Part shown: piece after piece, positions 25,209 through 33,577 of the stretch
Layout of the letters: each line of letters opens with the position of its first letter
Position numbering within the stretch: the stretch's first letter is position 1
Translations under genes and position numbers: made by a program
Notes under the pieces: generated by a model
Told to the model about the DNA's origin: nothing
Database searches by the model: none
What the model saw: the letters and a program-made list of their open reading frames with translations, nothing else
DNA from: Mediterraneibacter agrestimuris
GTDB taxonomy: Bacteria > Bacillota > Clostridia > Lachnospirales > Lachnospiraceae
Assembly (NCBI RefSeq): GCF_943193195.1
Contig: NZ_CALPDG010000030.1
Span: 1-46,152, forward strand
Reading direction: 5' to 3'
DNA: 46,152 bases

Positions 25209-25297
25209 TCTTTATTGTTCCATTTATTTTCCGTATTTTCGCTTATTTTCCGTTTATCTTCCGCTGTTATTCCTGTCAATCAAAAAATGTAAATGAT
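25209..25297 (-). repeat. Right copy of inverted repeat with 11-bp iterons
   Basis: The minus strand repeats the left copy exactly over 25238-25279. It then adds further units of about 11 bp (CGAAAATA, CGGAAAATAAA, TGGAACAATAAA), giving four or five iterons. It lies between the divergent genes at 25193 and 25380, so it may be an operator or a replication/transfer origin. Confidence 0.65.
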
Positions 25298-25379
25298 ACC
25301 ATTATTACCAGCACAAGAGCTTTTGTCGTTACAAAATTATATCATTAAACAAGATTCATGGCAAGCAAAGGAGGTTTAT

Positions 25380-25913
25380 ATGGAAGAAAGGATTTTACAA
25401 AGTATCTGTATTCGTTTAGCCGATGGGCGGACTGCCCGTTTGGAAGTTATCGTTCATTTGGATGGCATGTTTGAAACCCTTATCATTACAGATGATCCCG
25501 AGCAGGAAAAAGTTTTTTCCAAGAAGCTCGAAGAGCAGGAAGGTGCTTTTGATTTTTTCGAATACTTAAAAGAAGAGCAGCATGTGCCGGAGCCAATTGG
25601 AAGGTATAAGAAACTGGCGGCAGATTTAGAACAAGCAAAAATATATGCCAAAGAGCAAATGGGCGAAGATGACAGCGGGCCTTTTAATTTTGATTCCGTT
25701 TCCATTTATCTTCCAAGATGGCGTGAAAAGTTAGTAATAAATGCAGCTAAAACAGCTGGCGTAGACTGTTTCAAAGATAGACGCACCAGTAGATATCTGT
25801 TTTCTATTCCCGAAACCGGTGACTGCCTAATGAAGACAAAGGCCGCTGAGGCAATGAGTGCTTTTCTGAACAATATAGGGTATCACACGCGCGTATTCTA
25901 CATGTTGGATTAA
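25380..25913 (+). CDS. Hypothetical ICE backbone protein
   Basis: This 177-residue acidic soluble protein starts at ATG 25380 with AAAGGAGG 6 nt upstream. Its first part (RILQSICIRLADGRTARLEVIVHLDG) is a beta-hairpin-rich domain, and the C-terminal part (KTKAAEAMSAFLNNIGYHTRVFYML) is helical. It is the first gene of the long rightward backbone. I do not recognise a characterised family. Confidence 0.5.
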   Translation: MEERILQSICIRLADGRTARLEVIVHLDGMFETLIITDDPEQEKVFSKKLEEQEGAFDFFEYLKEEQHVPEPIGRYKKLAADLEQAKIYAKEQMGEDDSGPFNFDSVSIYLPRWREKLVINAAKTAGVDCFKDRRTSRYLFSIPETGDCLMKTKAAEAMSAFLNNIGYHTRVFYMLD

Positions 25914-25947
25914 AAATCATAAGCTGCTTTTATCGACACTAAGAACT

Positions 25948-25980
25948 CTGGCGCAGGACACTACAACTGAACTGCGCCAG
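25948..25980 (+). promoter_or_regulatory. Intergenic hairpin
   Basis: CTGGCGCAG and CTGCGCCAG pair perfectly around a 15-nt loop, without a T run. It may attenuate or protect the transcript before the gene at 26012. Confidence 0.5.
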
Positions 25981-26011
25981 CACCATCAAAAAATCACAAG
26001 GAGGACCTTCT

Positions 26012-26332
26012 ATGAAATCACCAAATGTTGAGTTTGTAACTGAAGCATTCACTGGGGAAGTGGTAGACTCTCTCCCCACCAAACGTGGCATCGGAGGGCT
26101 GCTAGCACCCAAATCCACAAAACTGATGCTGGAAAATGCCATGCTGGAAGCCAGCCAAAACAGATGCCGGGCACTTTTAGCCAAGAATGCACTGGAGGAC
26201 ACCGGTGCGATGGCACTGGCGGTCGGGCGCCTTTCCCAGATGGCGCCAGCCGGCAAAGAATACTACCACAAGATCCTCAGGGCTTACGCTGAGACAACTG
26301 CCCAGCAGATAGAGAAATGGGGGCGGTATTAA
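26012..26332 (+). CDS. Small helical ICE protein, unknown function
   Basis: The 106-residue protein is preceded by AAGGAGGA. A conserved-looking N-terminus (MKSPNVEFVTEAFTGEVVD) is followed by long helices (KLMLENAMLEASQNRCRALLAKNALEDTGAMA). No transmembrane segment. Its stop overlaps the next start (TAATG), so the two are coupled. Function unknown. Confidence 0.5.
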   Translation: MKSPNVEFVTEAFTGEVVDSLPTKRGIGGLLAPKSTKLMLENAMLEASQNRCRALLAKNALEDTGAMALAVGRLSQMAPAGKEYYHKILRAYAETTAQQIEKWGRY

Positions 26333-26571
26333 TGACAGAAGTCTTTATTTTGCTAATACTGAGCATTTGTCTGGCACTGTTGATTTTGTTCCTAATTCTC
26401 TGCTACAGCGACTACCGGCATCTTAAGCAGGAGAACAATCATTTTAACCGCATGGTAAAAGAGCAGTTTGAGATGAACTCCAACAGCCTGAACGCCTATG
26501 AAGCCATGATCCGGGAGGCTTGTCGGTCGTGGACGGAGGATGACAGCGGCGAAGAATATGAGGAAGAATAG
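26332..26571 (+). CDS. Small membrane protein
   Basis: This 79-residue protein (start at 26332, coupled to the upstream stop) has one long N-terminal membrane helix (EVFILLILSICLALLILFLILCY), a charged amphipathic helix and an acidic tail (DDSGEEYEEE). It could be a membrane tether for the transfer machinery, but no family is recognised. Confidence 0.5.
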   Translation: MTEVFILLILSICLALLILFLILCYSDYRHLKQENNHFNRMVKEQFEMNSNSLNAYEAMIREACRSWTEDDSGEEYEEE

Positions 26572-26753
26572 GCCATTGTCAATAGCTGTAGTATTTTTCA
26601 CGACGGCGTTTTTTGTTACGCCTTAATTGCCATTTGACCCCTGTTAAGGGGTGTCTAGTCGCTTTAAAAACTTTTATTTCTTATGTTTGGGGTCAGGGCT
26701 GCTTTGAGGTTCAATGGGCGTCAAAGCAACCAATCAAAGAAAGGACGATTTTT

Positions 26754-27362
26754 ATGGAAGAAATTATCACTAACACGGAGGATAAAACACATCCTAACAA
26801 AAAGTACAAAACCATTTTGGCAGATCCGCCCTGGAGCCTGCATCAAAAAGGCCGACGGGGAGCCGCGATGCATTATGAACTGATGCCGCTGGAACGCATT
26901 AAAGCGATGCCAGTAGCGGACTTAGCGGAGGAAAATGCACATTTATATTTGTGGACACCTAATAACATAATCCCCGAAGCGCTTCAGGTCGTAAAGGCAT
27001 GGGGATTCACCTATCGCAATATGCTGGTCTGGGGTAAGCCAAAACTCGGTTTAGGAACGTACGTTCGGACTTCTCATGAATCGTGTATCTTTGCTACACG
27101 TGGAAAAGCACCGGTCAAGTTCCACGCCCAGCCTTCATTCATGTTCTGCGCCCAACAGGATCACAGCCACAAACCCGAAGAACAGTTTGCGGTCATTCAG
27201 CGGCTTTCCGAGGGGCCATATTTAGAATTATTCGCAAGGCGACGCACGCCGGGCTGGGATGTATGGGGAAATGAGATTGATAGTGATATTGTCATTCCTG
27301 GATATCCTGTACCAAAATACAGTACAAAAGTTACTGACACAGAAAATGCGGAGGAGGTGTGA
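26754..27362 (+). CDS. MT-A70-type DNA adenine N6-methyltransferase
   Basis: About 202 residues from ATG 26754 (GAAAGGA upstream). The catalytic motif is DPPW (ILADPPWSLHQKG), followed by the MT-A70 landmarks HLYLWTPNNI, ALQVVKAWGFTYRNMLVWGKP, FATRGKAP and FARRRTPGWDVWGNE. It transfers a methyl group from S-adenosylmethionine to adenine. With no partner nuclease, it is an orphan methylase, probably protecting the element from restriction on entering a new host. A leader of 182 bp with two hairpins (GGCGT/ACGCC and CCCC/GGGG) precedes it. Confidence 0.85.
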   Translation: MEEIITNTEDKTHPNKKYKTILADPPWSLHQKGRRGAAMHYELMPLERIKAMPVADLAEENAHLYLWTPNNIIPEALQVVKAWGFTYRNMLVWGKPKLGLGTYVRTSHESCIFATRGKAPVKFHAQPSFMFCAQQDHSHKPEEQFAVIQRLSEGPYLELFARRRTPGWDVWGNEIDSDIVIPGYPVPKYSTKVTDTENAEEV

Positions 27363-27368
27363 TGATTA

Positions 27369-27572
27369 TTGGAACCACCAAGGAACCTCATCACCCGGAT
27401 ACTGGAAGCCGCTTTTATGCTGGCGCTGGCCGCCTTCCTCATCAAAACCGCAGTCGGTTGGATTCTGGAAATCTGGCCAGTATTGTTCGCCATTGCCATG
27501 GTTATCGCCGTCATTATAGTAATTTACCGCATCTGGAAACACAAGCATGATAAAGATTTGGGACAATGGTAG
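27369..27572 (+). CDS. Small two-helix membrane protein
   Basis: This 67-residue protein consists of two hydrophobic helices (about 10-27 and 30-53: ILEAAFMLALAAFLIKTAV, LFAIAMVIAVIIVIYRIW) and a charged tail. It sits 6 bp after the methylase gene and overlaps the reading frame of the ATPase. Such small proteins next to coupling ATPases may anchor them to the membrane; this is inference. Confidence 0.55.
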   Translation: MEPPRNLITRILEAAFMLALAAFLIKTAVGWILEIWPVLFAIAMVIAVIIVIYRIWKHKHDKDLGQW

Positions 27573-29769
27573 AAAGCACAAGAAAAACAGGAAGGAGTGG
27601 GCATTCTTGAAGCATCAAATAGAAAATCTCTGCTGGAGAGAAATGTTCTGGCAGCGTCCATATAAGGTTGAGAACATATGGGAAATGCTCTCCCATCTTG
27701 CGGCATTATCACCACGAGGAGCCGTAATCTGGGAGGTACGCAGTAAAAACGGGCAGGTGAGTTATCTGCTCGGAGCCGCCGCCAGGTACATCAAAAACAT
27801 TGAGGAAGCGGTTAAGGCGCATGGCGATATTCAGTTCCATGATGTCAACGAAGAAAAACGAGCCGTTATCGCTGTTGCCAGGCAGCTGAAGATTAACCAT
27901 CCGACGCTTTCCCTCAAAACCGACATCACGGAGGCGGTGATCCGGGCAGGGCTGGCGGCACTGACCGAAGATAAAAGCGATGAAGAAACGGTGGTACAGA
28001 TTGTACTGGGGCGGGCTTATGCCCCTTCCCCAGTACCAGCCAACCTCGCCGACCCAAATGCGACTTGGCTACAGATTCTACTCGGCGATGTGCAGAAAGC
28101 CTCGGCAGAAAGCCGTAAGACGGTCAGGGACAAAGCGGAGCAGCACACTTTCCAAGCCGTCATCCGTATCGGTATATCTGGAGAAAACACGGGTTTCCGG
28201 TTGCGCAGTATCATTAGCGCATTCAAAGTATTGGAAACAGCAGGTGTACGTATCCGGGAAGAACCCATAAAGCCTGCAGATATCAACACCGCCCATGTAC
28301 CGTGGCATTTTCCATTGCAACTGTCAGTAAAGGAGTTAGCCAATTTTCTACTTCTCCCTGCCGGAGAGGAAGAACTGCCCGGAATGCCGGGATTACATCC
28401 CAAACTTACCTTACCGCCTCGCTGGTACCGTAGCCCGACCAACCAGAAGACTGACCGTAGTTTTGCTGTCAGTATGGATGCCATAAATCCGAAGCGGCTG
28501 AGTATTTCCCCAAGGGACGGTTTGGAGCATTGCCATCTGATTGGCCCGACTGGCAGCGGTAAGTCAACAGCCATGCTGCACCTGATTCTGGCAGATATTA
28601 CGGCCGGAAGGAGCGTATTAGTTCTCGACCCGAAAGCTGACCTTGTAAACGACGTGCTAATGCGGATTCCGGAGGGACGTACCGGAGATGTGGTTATCAT
28701 CGATCCGTCCGATTCCTGCCCCTGCGGCTTCAACCCGCTGGCGTTCAAGGAGTATGGCAACCCCTCGCTGATTGCGGATGCAATCCTCTCCGTGCTCAAA
28801 GAAATCTTTAGTGACTGTTGGGGGATTTATACCCAGGATGTCTTAACCGCCGCTCTTTTAACTTTGACGGATACAGAAAACGCTACACTTTTATGGTTAC
28901 TGCCGCTGCTGACAGATGAGAATTTCCGGCGCAAAATCACCAGCAAGGTCAAAGACCGCATGGCGCTCAGGCCTTTCTGGGAACAGTTTGAGGCTCTGAG
29001 GGATACAGAGAAAAGGCAACAAATAAGCCCTGTCCTCAATAAGCTCAGACAGCTAACTTTGCGACCGGGTCTGAGGAACATACTTGGACAGGCAAAGCCA
29101 AAGTTTTCTCTGACAGACTTGTTCTACAAGCGAAAAATTGTCCTAATTCCGCTTAACAAAGGATTAACCGGAGGAGAATCGGCGAGATTGTTAGGAAGCC
29201 TGATTATCGGTTTGACTTGGATGTTGGCTTTATCACGAGCAGGCATTCCTGCCGAGAAACGCCACATTGTAGAAATCTACATTGACGAGTTGCAGGACTA
29301 TTTGTCGTTACCAACTGATTTATCGGACGCTTTAGCACAGGCGAGAGGCTTAGGTGTGGAGCTGACACTAGCGCACCAATACCGCGACCAGTTACCAATA
29401 AACATCCGCTCCGGGATTGATGCGAACGCCAGGAACAAAATCGTCTTCGGGCTGAACAGTCGGGACGCCAAGGATATGGCGGCAATGGCGCCGGAACTTA
29501 CCGCTGAAGATTTTATGGCTCTGCCCCGCTACCAGATTTATGCCTCATTCCAGTCCAGTGGCAGGAACACTGGCTGGATACAGGGTAAGACTTTACCGCC
29601 ACCACCTACCTTGCGTGACGCCGCCGACCTTAAAGCAGAGAGCCAGGCCGCCTACGGTATCCCTGCAGAACAAATTGAAGAAGAATACCTCAGTATATTT
29701 ACCACTAACAACACTGCTGCCGGGGAAAATCCCGGCGACACTAACATTGGAAGGAAGAAAAGACCATGA
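27547..29769 (+). CDS. Coupling-type conjugation ATPase (VirD4/HerA-FtsK fold)
   Basis: This 740-residue P-loop ATPase has Walker A GPTGSGKS at residues 333-340, VLDPKADLV (about 369), and Walker B VEIYIDELQ at about 575-583, followed by LTLAHQYRDQL. This is the layout of VirD4/TraG-like or HerA-type conjugation ATPases that bring DNA to a transfer pore. The N-terminal 300 residues are soluble; no clear membrane helix is seen, so the small protein upstream might supply the anchor. Start is uncertain: ATG 27547 overlaps the upstream gene, and TTG 27607 has GGAGTGG at good distance. The last 4 nt overlap the replication-relaxation gene. It is one of few transfer genes present. Confidence 0.75.
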   Translation: MIKIWDNGRKHKKNRKEWAFLKHQIENLCWREMFWQRPYKVENIWEMLSHLAALSPRGAVIWEVRSKNGQVSYLLGAAARYIKNIEEAVKAHGDIQFHDVNEEKRAVIAVARQLKINHPTLSLKTDITEAVIRAGLAALTEDKSDEETVVQIVLGRAYAPSPVPANLADPNATWLQILLGDVQKASAESRKTVRDKAEQHTFQAVIRIGISGENTGFRLRSIISAFKVLETAGVRIREEPIKPADINTAHVPWHFPLQLSVKELANFLLLPAGEEELPGMPGLHPKLTLPPRWYRSPTNQKTDRSFAVSMDAINPKRLSISPRDGLEHCHLIGPTGSGKSTAMLHLILADITAGRSVLVLDPKADLVNDVLMRIPEGRTGDVVIIDPSDSCPCGFNPLAFKEYGNPSLIADAILSVLKEIFSDCWGIYTQDVLTAALLTLTDTENATLLWLLPLLTDENFRRKITSKVKDRMALRPFWEQFEALRDTEKRQQISPVLNKLRQLTLRPGLRNILGQAKPKFSLTDLFYKRKIVLIPLNKGLTGGESARLLGSLIIGLTWMLALSRAGIPAEKRHIVEIYIDELQDYLSLPTDLSDALAQARGLGVELTLAHQYRDQLPINIRSGIDANARNKIVFGLNSRDAKDMAAMAPELTAEDFMALPRYQIYASFQSSGRNTGWIQGKTLPPPPTLRDAADLKAESQAAYGIPAEQIEEEYLSIFTTNNTAAGENPGDTNIGRKKRP

Positions 29770-30737
29770 CGAACCGACTGACGAATGGGGATAGGAAATC
29801 ACAAGCGGAAACGCCCGAAACACCGGACTTTTCCCGCTACAAGGTATGCGATTCCTACTCCGTACCGGCTACGGACTCTCCCACCGCTGACGGCGCCCCT
29901 GATACTGGTAGCCACTCACCCCAGCGTGTATCCAGGAAGCAGCTGCAGGGACTGGACAGCCGTCTGGGGGAGCGCGACCGGGAGCTGCTCGGCGCAATAC
30001 AGAAATATCGCTACCTGATGACCGGGCAGGTACAGCGGTTATTATTCACGGATGCCGCTAATTCCTCTGCCGGACTTCGGGCTGCCAGCCGTAACCTCAA
30101 AAAGCTACGCGGGCTTGGGCTGGTTGACAGCCTCTCGCGGAGGATTGGCGGTGTACGTGCCGGGTCGGGCTCCCTCATCTGGTATCTGACCCATGCTGGC
30201 GAACGTCTGCTCCGGCTTTATGATGAACGGGCATATCCGGCACGCAGGCACTTCGAGCCGTCCGCTTATTTCTTAGCCCACACTTTAGCCGTTGCAGAAA
30301 CGGCGATCCGGCTAATAGAAGTCTGCCGAAAGCATGAGCCGGAAATCCTCTCCCTGCAGCTGGAGCCGGAATGCTGGCGGGCATACAGCAATGCCGGGGC
30401 GTCATGTTCCCTCAAGCCAGATTTATATGCGGCAACGGTAACTGAAGAATATGAAGACCGTTATTTTATCGAAGTCGACCTTGATACGGAATCGCCTGCC
30501 AAGATTATCGAGAAATGCCAGAAATACCATGCCTACTACCGTTCAGGATTGGAACAGGAAGAATCAGAAATGTTTCCGTTGACCGTTTGGATTGTACCAA
30601 GTGTGACCCGGAAAGAAAAACTCATCCGGCAGTTAAAGGGAGTGTTTGATAAACAGCCAAAACTATTTGCGGTGATTACCGGCGATGATCTGGAACACCT
30701 CATTTTGGAGGGAGGTGATAGGGAGATGCTGTGTTAG
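29766..30737 (+). CDS. Replication-relaxation family protein
   Basis: The 323-residue protein matches the replication-relaxation family (pfam13814). A winged-helix domain near residues 58-110 (RDRELLGAIQKYRYLMTGQVQRLLF, RNLKKLRGLGLVDSL) leads into a nuclease-like beta-alpha region (LKPDLYAATVTEEYEDRYFIEVDLDTESPAKIIEKCQKYHAYY). The D...E-x-D pattern resembles PD-(D/E)XK enzymes. Family members are linked to plasmid replication and nicking, so it may initiate processing of the element DNA. It is coupled to the ATPase by a 4-nt overlap. The first 50 residues are low-complexity and probably disordered. Confidence 0.75.
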   Translation: MTNRLTNGDRKSQAETPETPDFSRYKVCDSYSVPATDSPTADGAPDTGSHSPQRVSRKQLQGLDSRLGERDRELLGAIQKYRYLMTGQVQRLLFTDAANSSAGLRAASRNLKKLRGLGLVDSLSRRIGGVRAGSGSLIWYLTHAGERLLRLYDERAYPARRHFEPSAYFLAHTLAVAETAIRLIEVCRKHEPEILSLQLEPECWRAYSNAGASCSLKPDLYAATVTEEYEDRYFIEVDLDTESPAKIIEKCQKYHAYYRSGLEQEESEMFPLTVWIVPSVTRKEKLIRQLKGVFDKQPKLFAVITGDDLEHLILEGGDREMLC

Positions 30738-30757
30738 CCGTTTAAGCCCATCCCGCT

Positions 30758-30806
30758 TACATGCCCCAGCCCCCATTTTAGAGACTTGTGGTATGTAAGC
30801 GGGCAG
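30758..30806 (+). promoter_or_regulatory. Intergenic hairpin with CCGCTTACAT motif
   Basis: CCCGCTTACAT and ATGTAAGCGGG pair perfectly over 11 bp. The 5' half (CCGCTTACATGCCCCAG) recurs as CCGCTTACATACCCCAAG near 31300, without its partner strand. Confidence 0.5.
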
Positions 30807-30862
30807 GACTGGAAGACAGTGAAGCTGGGAAGCGATATTAGTCAATTTTAGGAAAGGAATCT

Positions 30863-31252
30863 ATGACAGAAAAACATTTAGGGGATCAACTATCCACAAA
30901 AGAAGCGCGGGAAAAGACCATCTCAGAGGCAGTCCGTCTGGTCAACGCTGAGATCGAAGCCGTGAGAAAACGTCTAGAAGATATCTCCCAGACTGAAGAG
31001 GCAAGCCCTATTTTGGTCGAAGGAGAAACCTCTGCAGGGTATTTTGCCCAAATTATGGCAAGTCCCAGTGAGGTCGCGAAGATCATGCTTAAGTATGATT
31101 ATCATTTCTGGAACATCTTAGAACAGGATGCGCCAGATAATATGTGGCTGGATATCGCCGAGATGGTCGGGCTGGAAAGCGTCTCCAGTGTGGATATAAG
31201 TTTGAAGCCAAAACATCAGAATGAAGATCAGCTTCATGAACACAAAAACTGA
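30863..31252 (+). CDS. Hypothetical helical protein
   Basis: This 129-residue acidic protein has an N-terminal coiled-coil-like helix (AREKTISEAVRLVNAEIEAVRKRLEDI) and a conserved-looking centre (GYFAQIMASPSEVAKIMLKYDYHFWNIL). AGGAAAGG precedes the start. It belongs to the rightward backbone; no known family. Confidence 0.45.
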   Translation: MTEKHLGDQLSTKEAREKTISEAVRLVNAEIEAVRKRLEDISQTEEASPILVEGETSAGYFAQIMASPSEVAKIMLKYDYHFWNILEQDAPDNMWLDIAEMVGLESVSSVDISLKPKHQNEDQLHEHKN

Positions 31253-31370
31253 GTAACATCAACATTTCCGGCCTCATAGGGCTTTCCGACCTGTTCCGCT
31301 TACATACCCCAAGCCCCTAACAAACACGGAAATAAACCAATATGCCCCGCAAGGGGTACCAATCAAACCT

Positions 31371-31393
31371 GACAGTAATTTTAACCAAAGGAG
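31371..31393 (+). promoter_or_regulatory. Repeated gene leader
   Basis: GACAGTAATTTTAACCAAAG recurs as GACAGTAAATTTTAACCAAA at 33164-33187 before the 98-residue gene, and in part at 33553-33568. Each copy abuts a ribosome binding site. Confidence 0.45.
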
Positions 31394-31399
31394 TTGTAG

Positions 31400-32692
31400 A
31401 TGATAAGATTTTTCGATATGTTCTCCGGCATCGGCGGCTTCCGGGCCGGATTAGAACGGGCGGGAGGCTTCGCCTGCATCGGCCACTGCGAGATTGACAA
31501 ACACGCTGACCGGGCATACCGCGCCGTACATAATGTAAAGACAAGCGAGGTTTTTTATGAAGACGCAAGAACAATCAATCCAAGACAAATGCCAGACTTT
31601 GACCTCCTCTGCGGAGGATTCCCCTGCCAGTCATTTTCTATCGCTGGCAAAAGACGAGGCTTTGACGACACCCGAGGCACTCTCTTCTTTGAGGTTGCCC
31701 GGCTGGCTCGAGAAAAACGGCCTCCATATCTTCTCCTGGAAAACGTCCCAGGACTGCTATCGCATGACAAAGGCCGGACATTTGCGGCCATCCTCGATAC
31801 GCTTTCTGAGCTACGGTATCATGTCGAATTCCAAGTGCTTAACAGCAAGGATTTTGGAGTCCCGCAGTCAAGACGCCGGGTGTACCTTGTCGGATATCTT
31901 AACCCCCGATGTGCCGGAAAGATACTACCTTTCCGAAGCACAAACCCGGAAACTCTTAAGCTCCTGATAAATGGCCGGCAGGATTCGCGGGTGTATGACC
32001 CATCCGGAATAGGAAAAACCCTGCTCGCTAAATCCGGCGGCTCAGGCGGCAGGACCGGGCTGTACGCGGTCGGCTATGACCGGAAAAACGGTATTACAAA
32101 AAAGCTGGACACAGCTTATACCCTGACGGCTGGGGATTTCCGGGGATTGAACCGCCGCCATACACAAAATGCCGTTTTGGAAACAGGCGGAGAAATGTCC
32201 GCCTGTGCAGTCCTGACCCCGGAGAAAGAAAAAGTGCGGCAGAATGGCAGGCGCATCAAGAATAAGGAAGAGCCGATGTTCACGCTCACTTCACAGGACC
32301 GCCACGGCGTACTGATGATCAAAGAAGCGACAAAATCTGGCTGCAAGGAGGCACATCCCGGCGACTCGGTAGATTTAGGCTTTGCCGCCCAGAATACCCG
32401 CCGGGGACGGGTGGGAAGCAAAATTGCGCACACGCTTGATACTGGCAGCTCGCAGGGCGTCGTTACACCATCCCTGAGAATCCGACGTCTTACGCCACGG
32501 GAATGTTTCCGGCTACAGGGGTTCTCGGAAACACAGATTGATAAACTGCTTTCCGTGGATTCTGATACCCAGGCCTACAAACAAGCTGGAAACGCTGTAA
32601 CAGTAAATGTGGTGCACGCTCTCGGTCTCCGCCTTAAAACCGCACACGCGGCGGCTGTGGCGGCGACAGGGGCAGAAAAGGAGGCAGCATGA
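31400..32692 (+). CDS. dcm: DNA (cytosine-5) methyltransferase
   Basis: This 430-residue protein has all main C5-methylase motifs in order: motif I FFDMFSGIGGFRAGL (residue 4), motif IV GGFPCQSFSIAGKRRG with the catalytic Cys (about 75), motif VI LLLENVPGLL, motif VIII QSRRRVYLVG, and motifs IX-X RRLTPRECFRLQGF...QAGNAVTVNVV. The target-recognition region lies at about 190-365. It methylates cytosine in an unknown site and has no nuclease partner, so it likely shields the element from host restriction. A second open frame overlaps its catalytic core (31557-31967). It overlaps the next gene by 4 nt. Confidence 0.92.
   Translation: MIRFFDMFSGIGGFRAGLERAGGFACIGHCEIDKHADRAYRAVHNVKTSEVFYEDARTINPRQMPDFDLLCGGFPCQSFSIAGKRRGFDDTRGTLFFEVARLAREKRPPYLLLENVPGLLSHDKGRTFAAILDTLSELRYHVEFQVLNSKDFGVPQSRRRVYLVGYLNPRCAGKILPFRSTNPETLKLLINGRQDSRVYDPSGIGKTLLAKSGGSGGRTGLYAVGYDRKNGITKKLDTAYTLTAGDFRGLNRRHTQNAVLETGGEMSACAVLTPEKEKVRQNGRRIKNKEEPMFTLTSQDRHGVLMIKEATKSGCKEAHPGDSVDLGFAAQNTRRGRVGSKIAHTLDTGSSQGVVTPSLRIRRLTPRECFRLQGFSETQIDKLLSVDSDTQAYKQAGNAVTVNVVHALGLRLKTAHAAAVAATGAEKEAA
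31557..31967 (+). CDS. Overprinted frame in the methylase gene, phage/ICE protein-like
   Basis: This 136-codon frame is wholly inside the methyltransferase gene, shifted by one base. It is not a random shadow: it carries SSAEDSPASHFLSLA, FSWKTSQDCYRM, SYGIMSNSKCLTARI and LSDILTPDVPERYYLSEAQT. That pattern I know from free-standing phage and mobile-element proteins usually lying beside Dcm genes. SSAEDSPAS is the shifted reading of the catalytic GGFPCQSF codons. GCGAGG lies 7 nt before ATG 31557. Whether it is translated here cannot be told from sequence. Confidence 0.5.
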   Translation: MKTQEQSIQDKCQTLTSSAEDSPASHFLSLAKDEALTTPEALSSLRLPGWLEKNGLHIFSWKTSQDCYRMTKAGHLRPSSIRFLSYGIMSNSKCLTARILESRSQDAGCTLSDILTPDVPERYYLSEAQTRKLLSS

Positions 32693-33081
32693 TAGAAACA
32701 AAAACCAAACAGTCAATTATTATGCTTCGCCAGCAAGGGGAGTCATTTACGGAGATTGCAAAACTATTATCACTTTCTCCCAATACGGTAAAATCTATCT
32801 GCCATCGCAGCAACATGCATACTTTGCCTGTAGAAAAGACGGATTCTCATGTATGTAAAAATTGCGGAAGACCGCTTGTCCAGATTCCGGGTAAAAAACA
32901 AAAGACTTTCTGTTCTACGGGGTGCCGCACCGCATGGTGGAATAAAACCCGCAGCCGCAAGCCATACCGTTTAACCTGCTACTGCTGTGGCAAAGAGTTT
33001 ATCAGTTTTGGCAATCGGCGAAAGAAGTTCTGTAGCCGGGAGTGTTACCGACTCAGTCGATACAGTAAGAATGTTCCCTAA
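32689..33081 (+). CDS. HTH plus double zinc-ribbon protein
   Basis: The 130-residue protein starts with a sigma-like helix-turn-helix (residues 8-40: IIMLRQQGESFTEIAKLLSLSPNTVKSIC), followed by two Cys-rich knuckles: CKNCGRP...FCSTGCRTAWW and CYCCGKEF...FCSRECYRLSRY. It should bind DNA in the cytosol and may regulate backbone genes. It is coupled to the methylase gene (ATGA overlap). A truncated relative of its C-terminus occurs at 33578-33700. Confidence 0.7.
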   Translation: MIETKTKQSIIMLRQQGESFTEIAKLLSLSPNTVKSICHRSNMHTLPVEKTDSHVCKNCGRPLVQIPGKKQKTFCSTGCRTAWWNKTRSRKPYRLTCYCCGKEFISFGNRRKKFCSRECYRLSRYSKNVP

Positions 33082-33090
33082 ACCCAATAT

Positions 33091-33113
33091 CCGGGTTCTT
33101 AGCCCAGCTAAGG
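33091..33113 (+). repeat. 23-bp inverted repeat, left copy
   Basis: CCGGGTTCTTAGCCCAGCTA plus AGG is matched by its reverse complement at 33528-33550 with one mismatch. Each copy also holds its own small hairpin (TTAGC/GCTAA). The pair frames the 98-residue gene. Confidence 0.6.
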
Positions 33114-33192
33114 GGCAGGATGGAGCGTATGCATGGAAATGTATGATTGCCAATGCTAACTTAGACAGTAAATTTTAACCAAAAGGAAAATT

Positions 33193-33489
33193 ATGAAGCC
33201 TATAGAGTCAATACATGAACTATATTCCGTATTAAACGATATCGAAGGACTTGAAGCAGAAGTCGCTGCATTCCTCAGCCTATACGGAGGCAAAGAATAC
33301 GAACATACAAACCTAATCCATATGGGTGCACTTTTAAAATTTAAATCTGATAACGCAGATAGAATTTTATACGAAATCTACGAAGAACACAAAAGAAATG
33401 GTCGCTTAGAAACGGCATTAGAGGCAATGGAACTCCGCCTTCGTCTGAGCGACCTGGAAGACGAAATAATGCGTAAAAGTATGCACTAG
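33193..33489 (+). CDS. Hypothetical helical protein
   Basis: This 98-residue, largely helical, acidic protein (SIHELYSVLNDIEGLEAEVAAFLSLYGG, RLETALEAMELRLRLSDLEDEI) has no recognisable motif. It sits between inverted 23-bp repeats and behind the repeated leader, as if inserted as a unit. Confidence 0.45.
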   Translation: MKPIESIHELYSVLNDIEGLEAEVAAFLSLYGGKEYEHTNLIHMGALLKFKSDNADRILYEIYEEHKRNGRLETALEAMELRLRLSDLEDEIMRKSMH

Positions 33490-33527
33490 GCAAAAATACT
33501 TTCTCTAATATCCTCTTATTTTGTCGG

Positions 33528-33550
33528 CCTTAGCTGTGCTAAGAACCCGG
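33528..33550 (-). repeat. 23-bp inverted repeat, right copy
   Basis: This is the reverse complement of 33091-33113 with one mismatch. Confidence 0.6.
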
Positions 33551-33577
33551 ACTAATATTAACCTTAAGGAGACTTTT

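Noticed and set aside
29766-30737. Classical MOB relaxase
   Set aside because: No HUH cluster or typical relaxase tyrosines are visible; the replication-relaxation family fits better.
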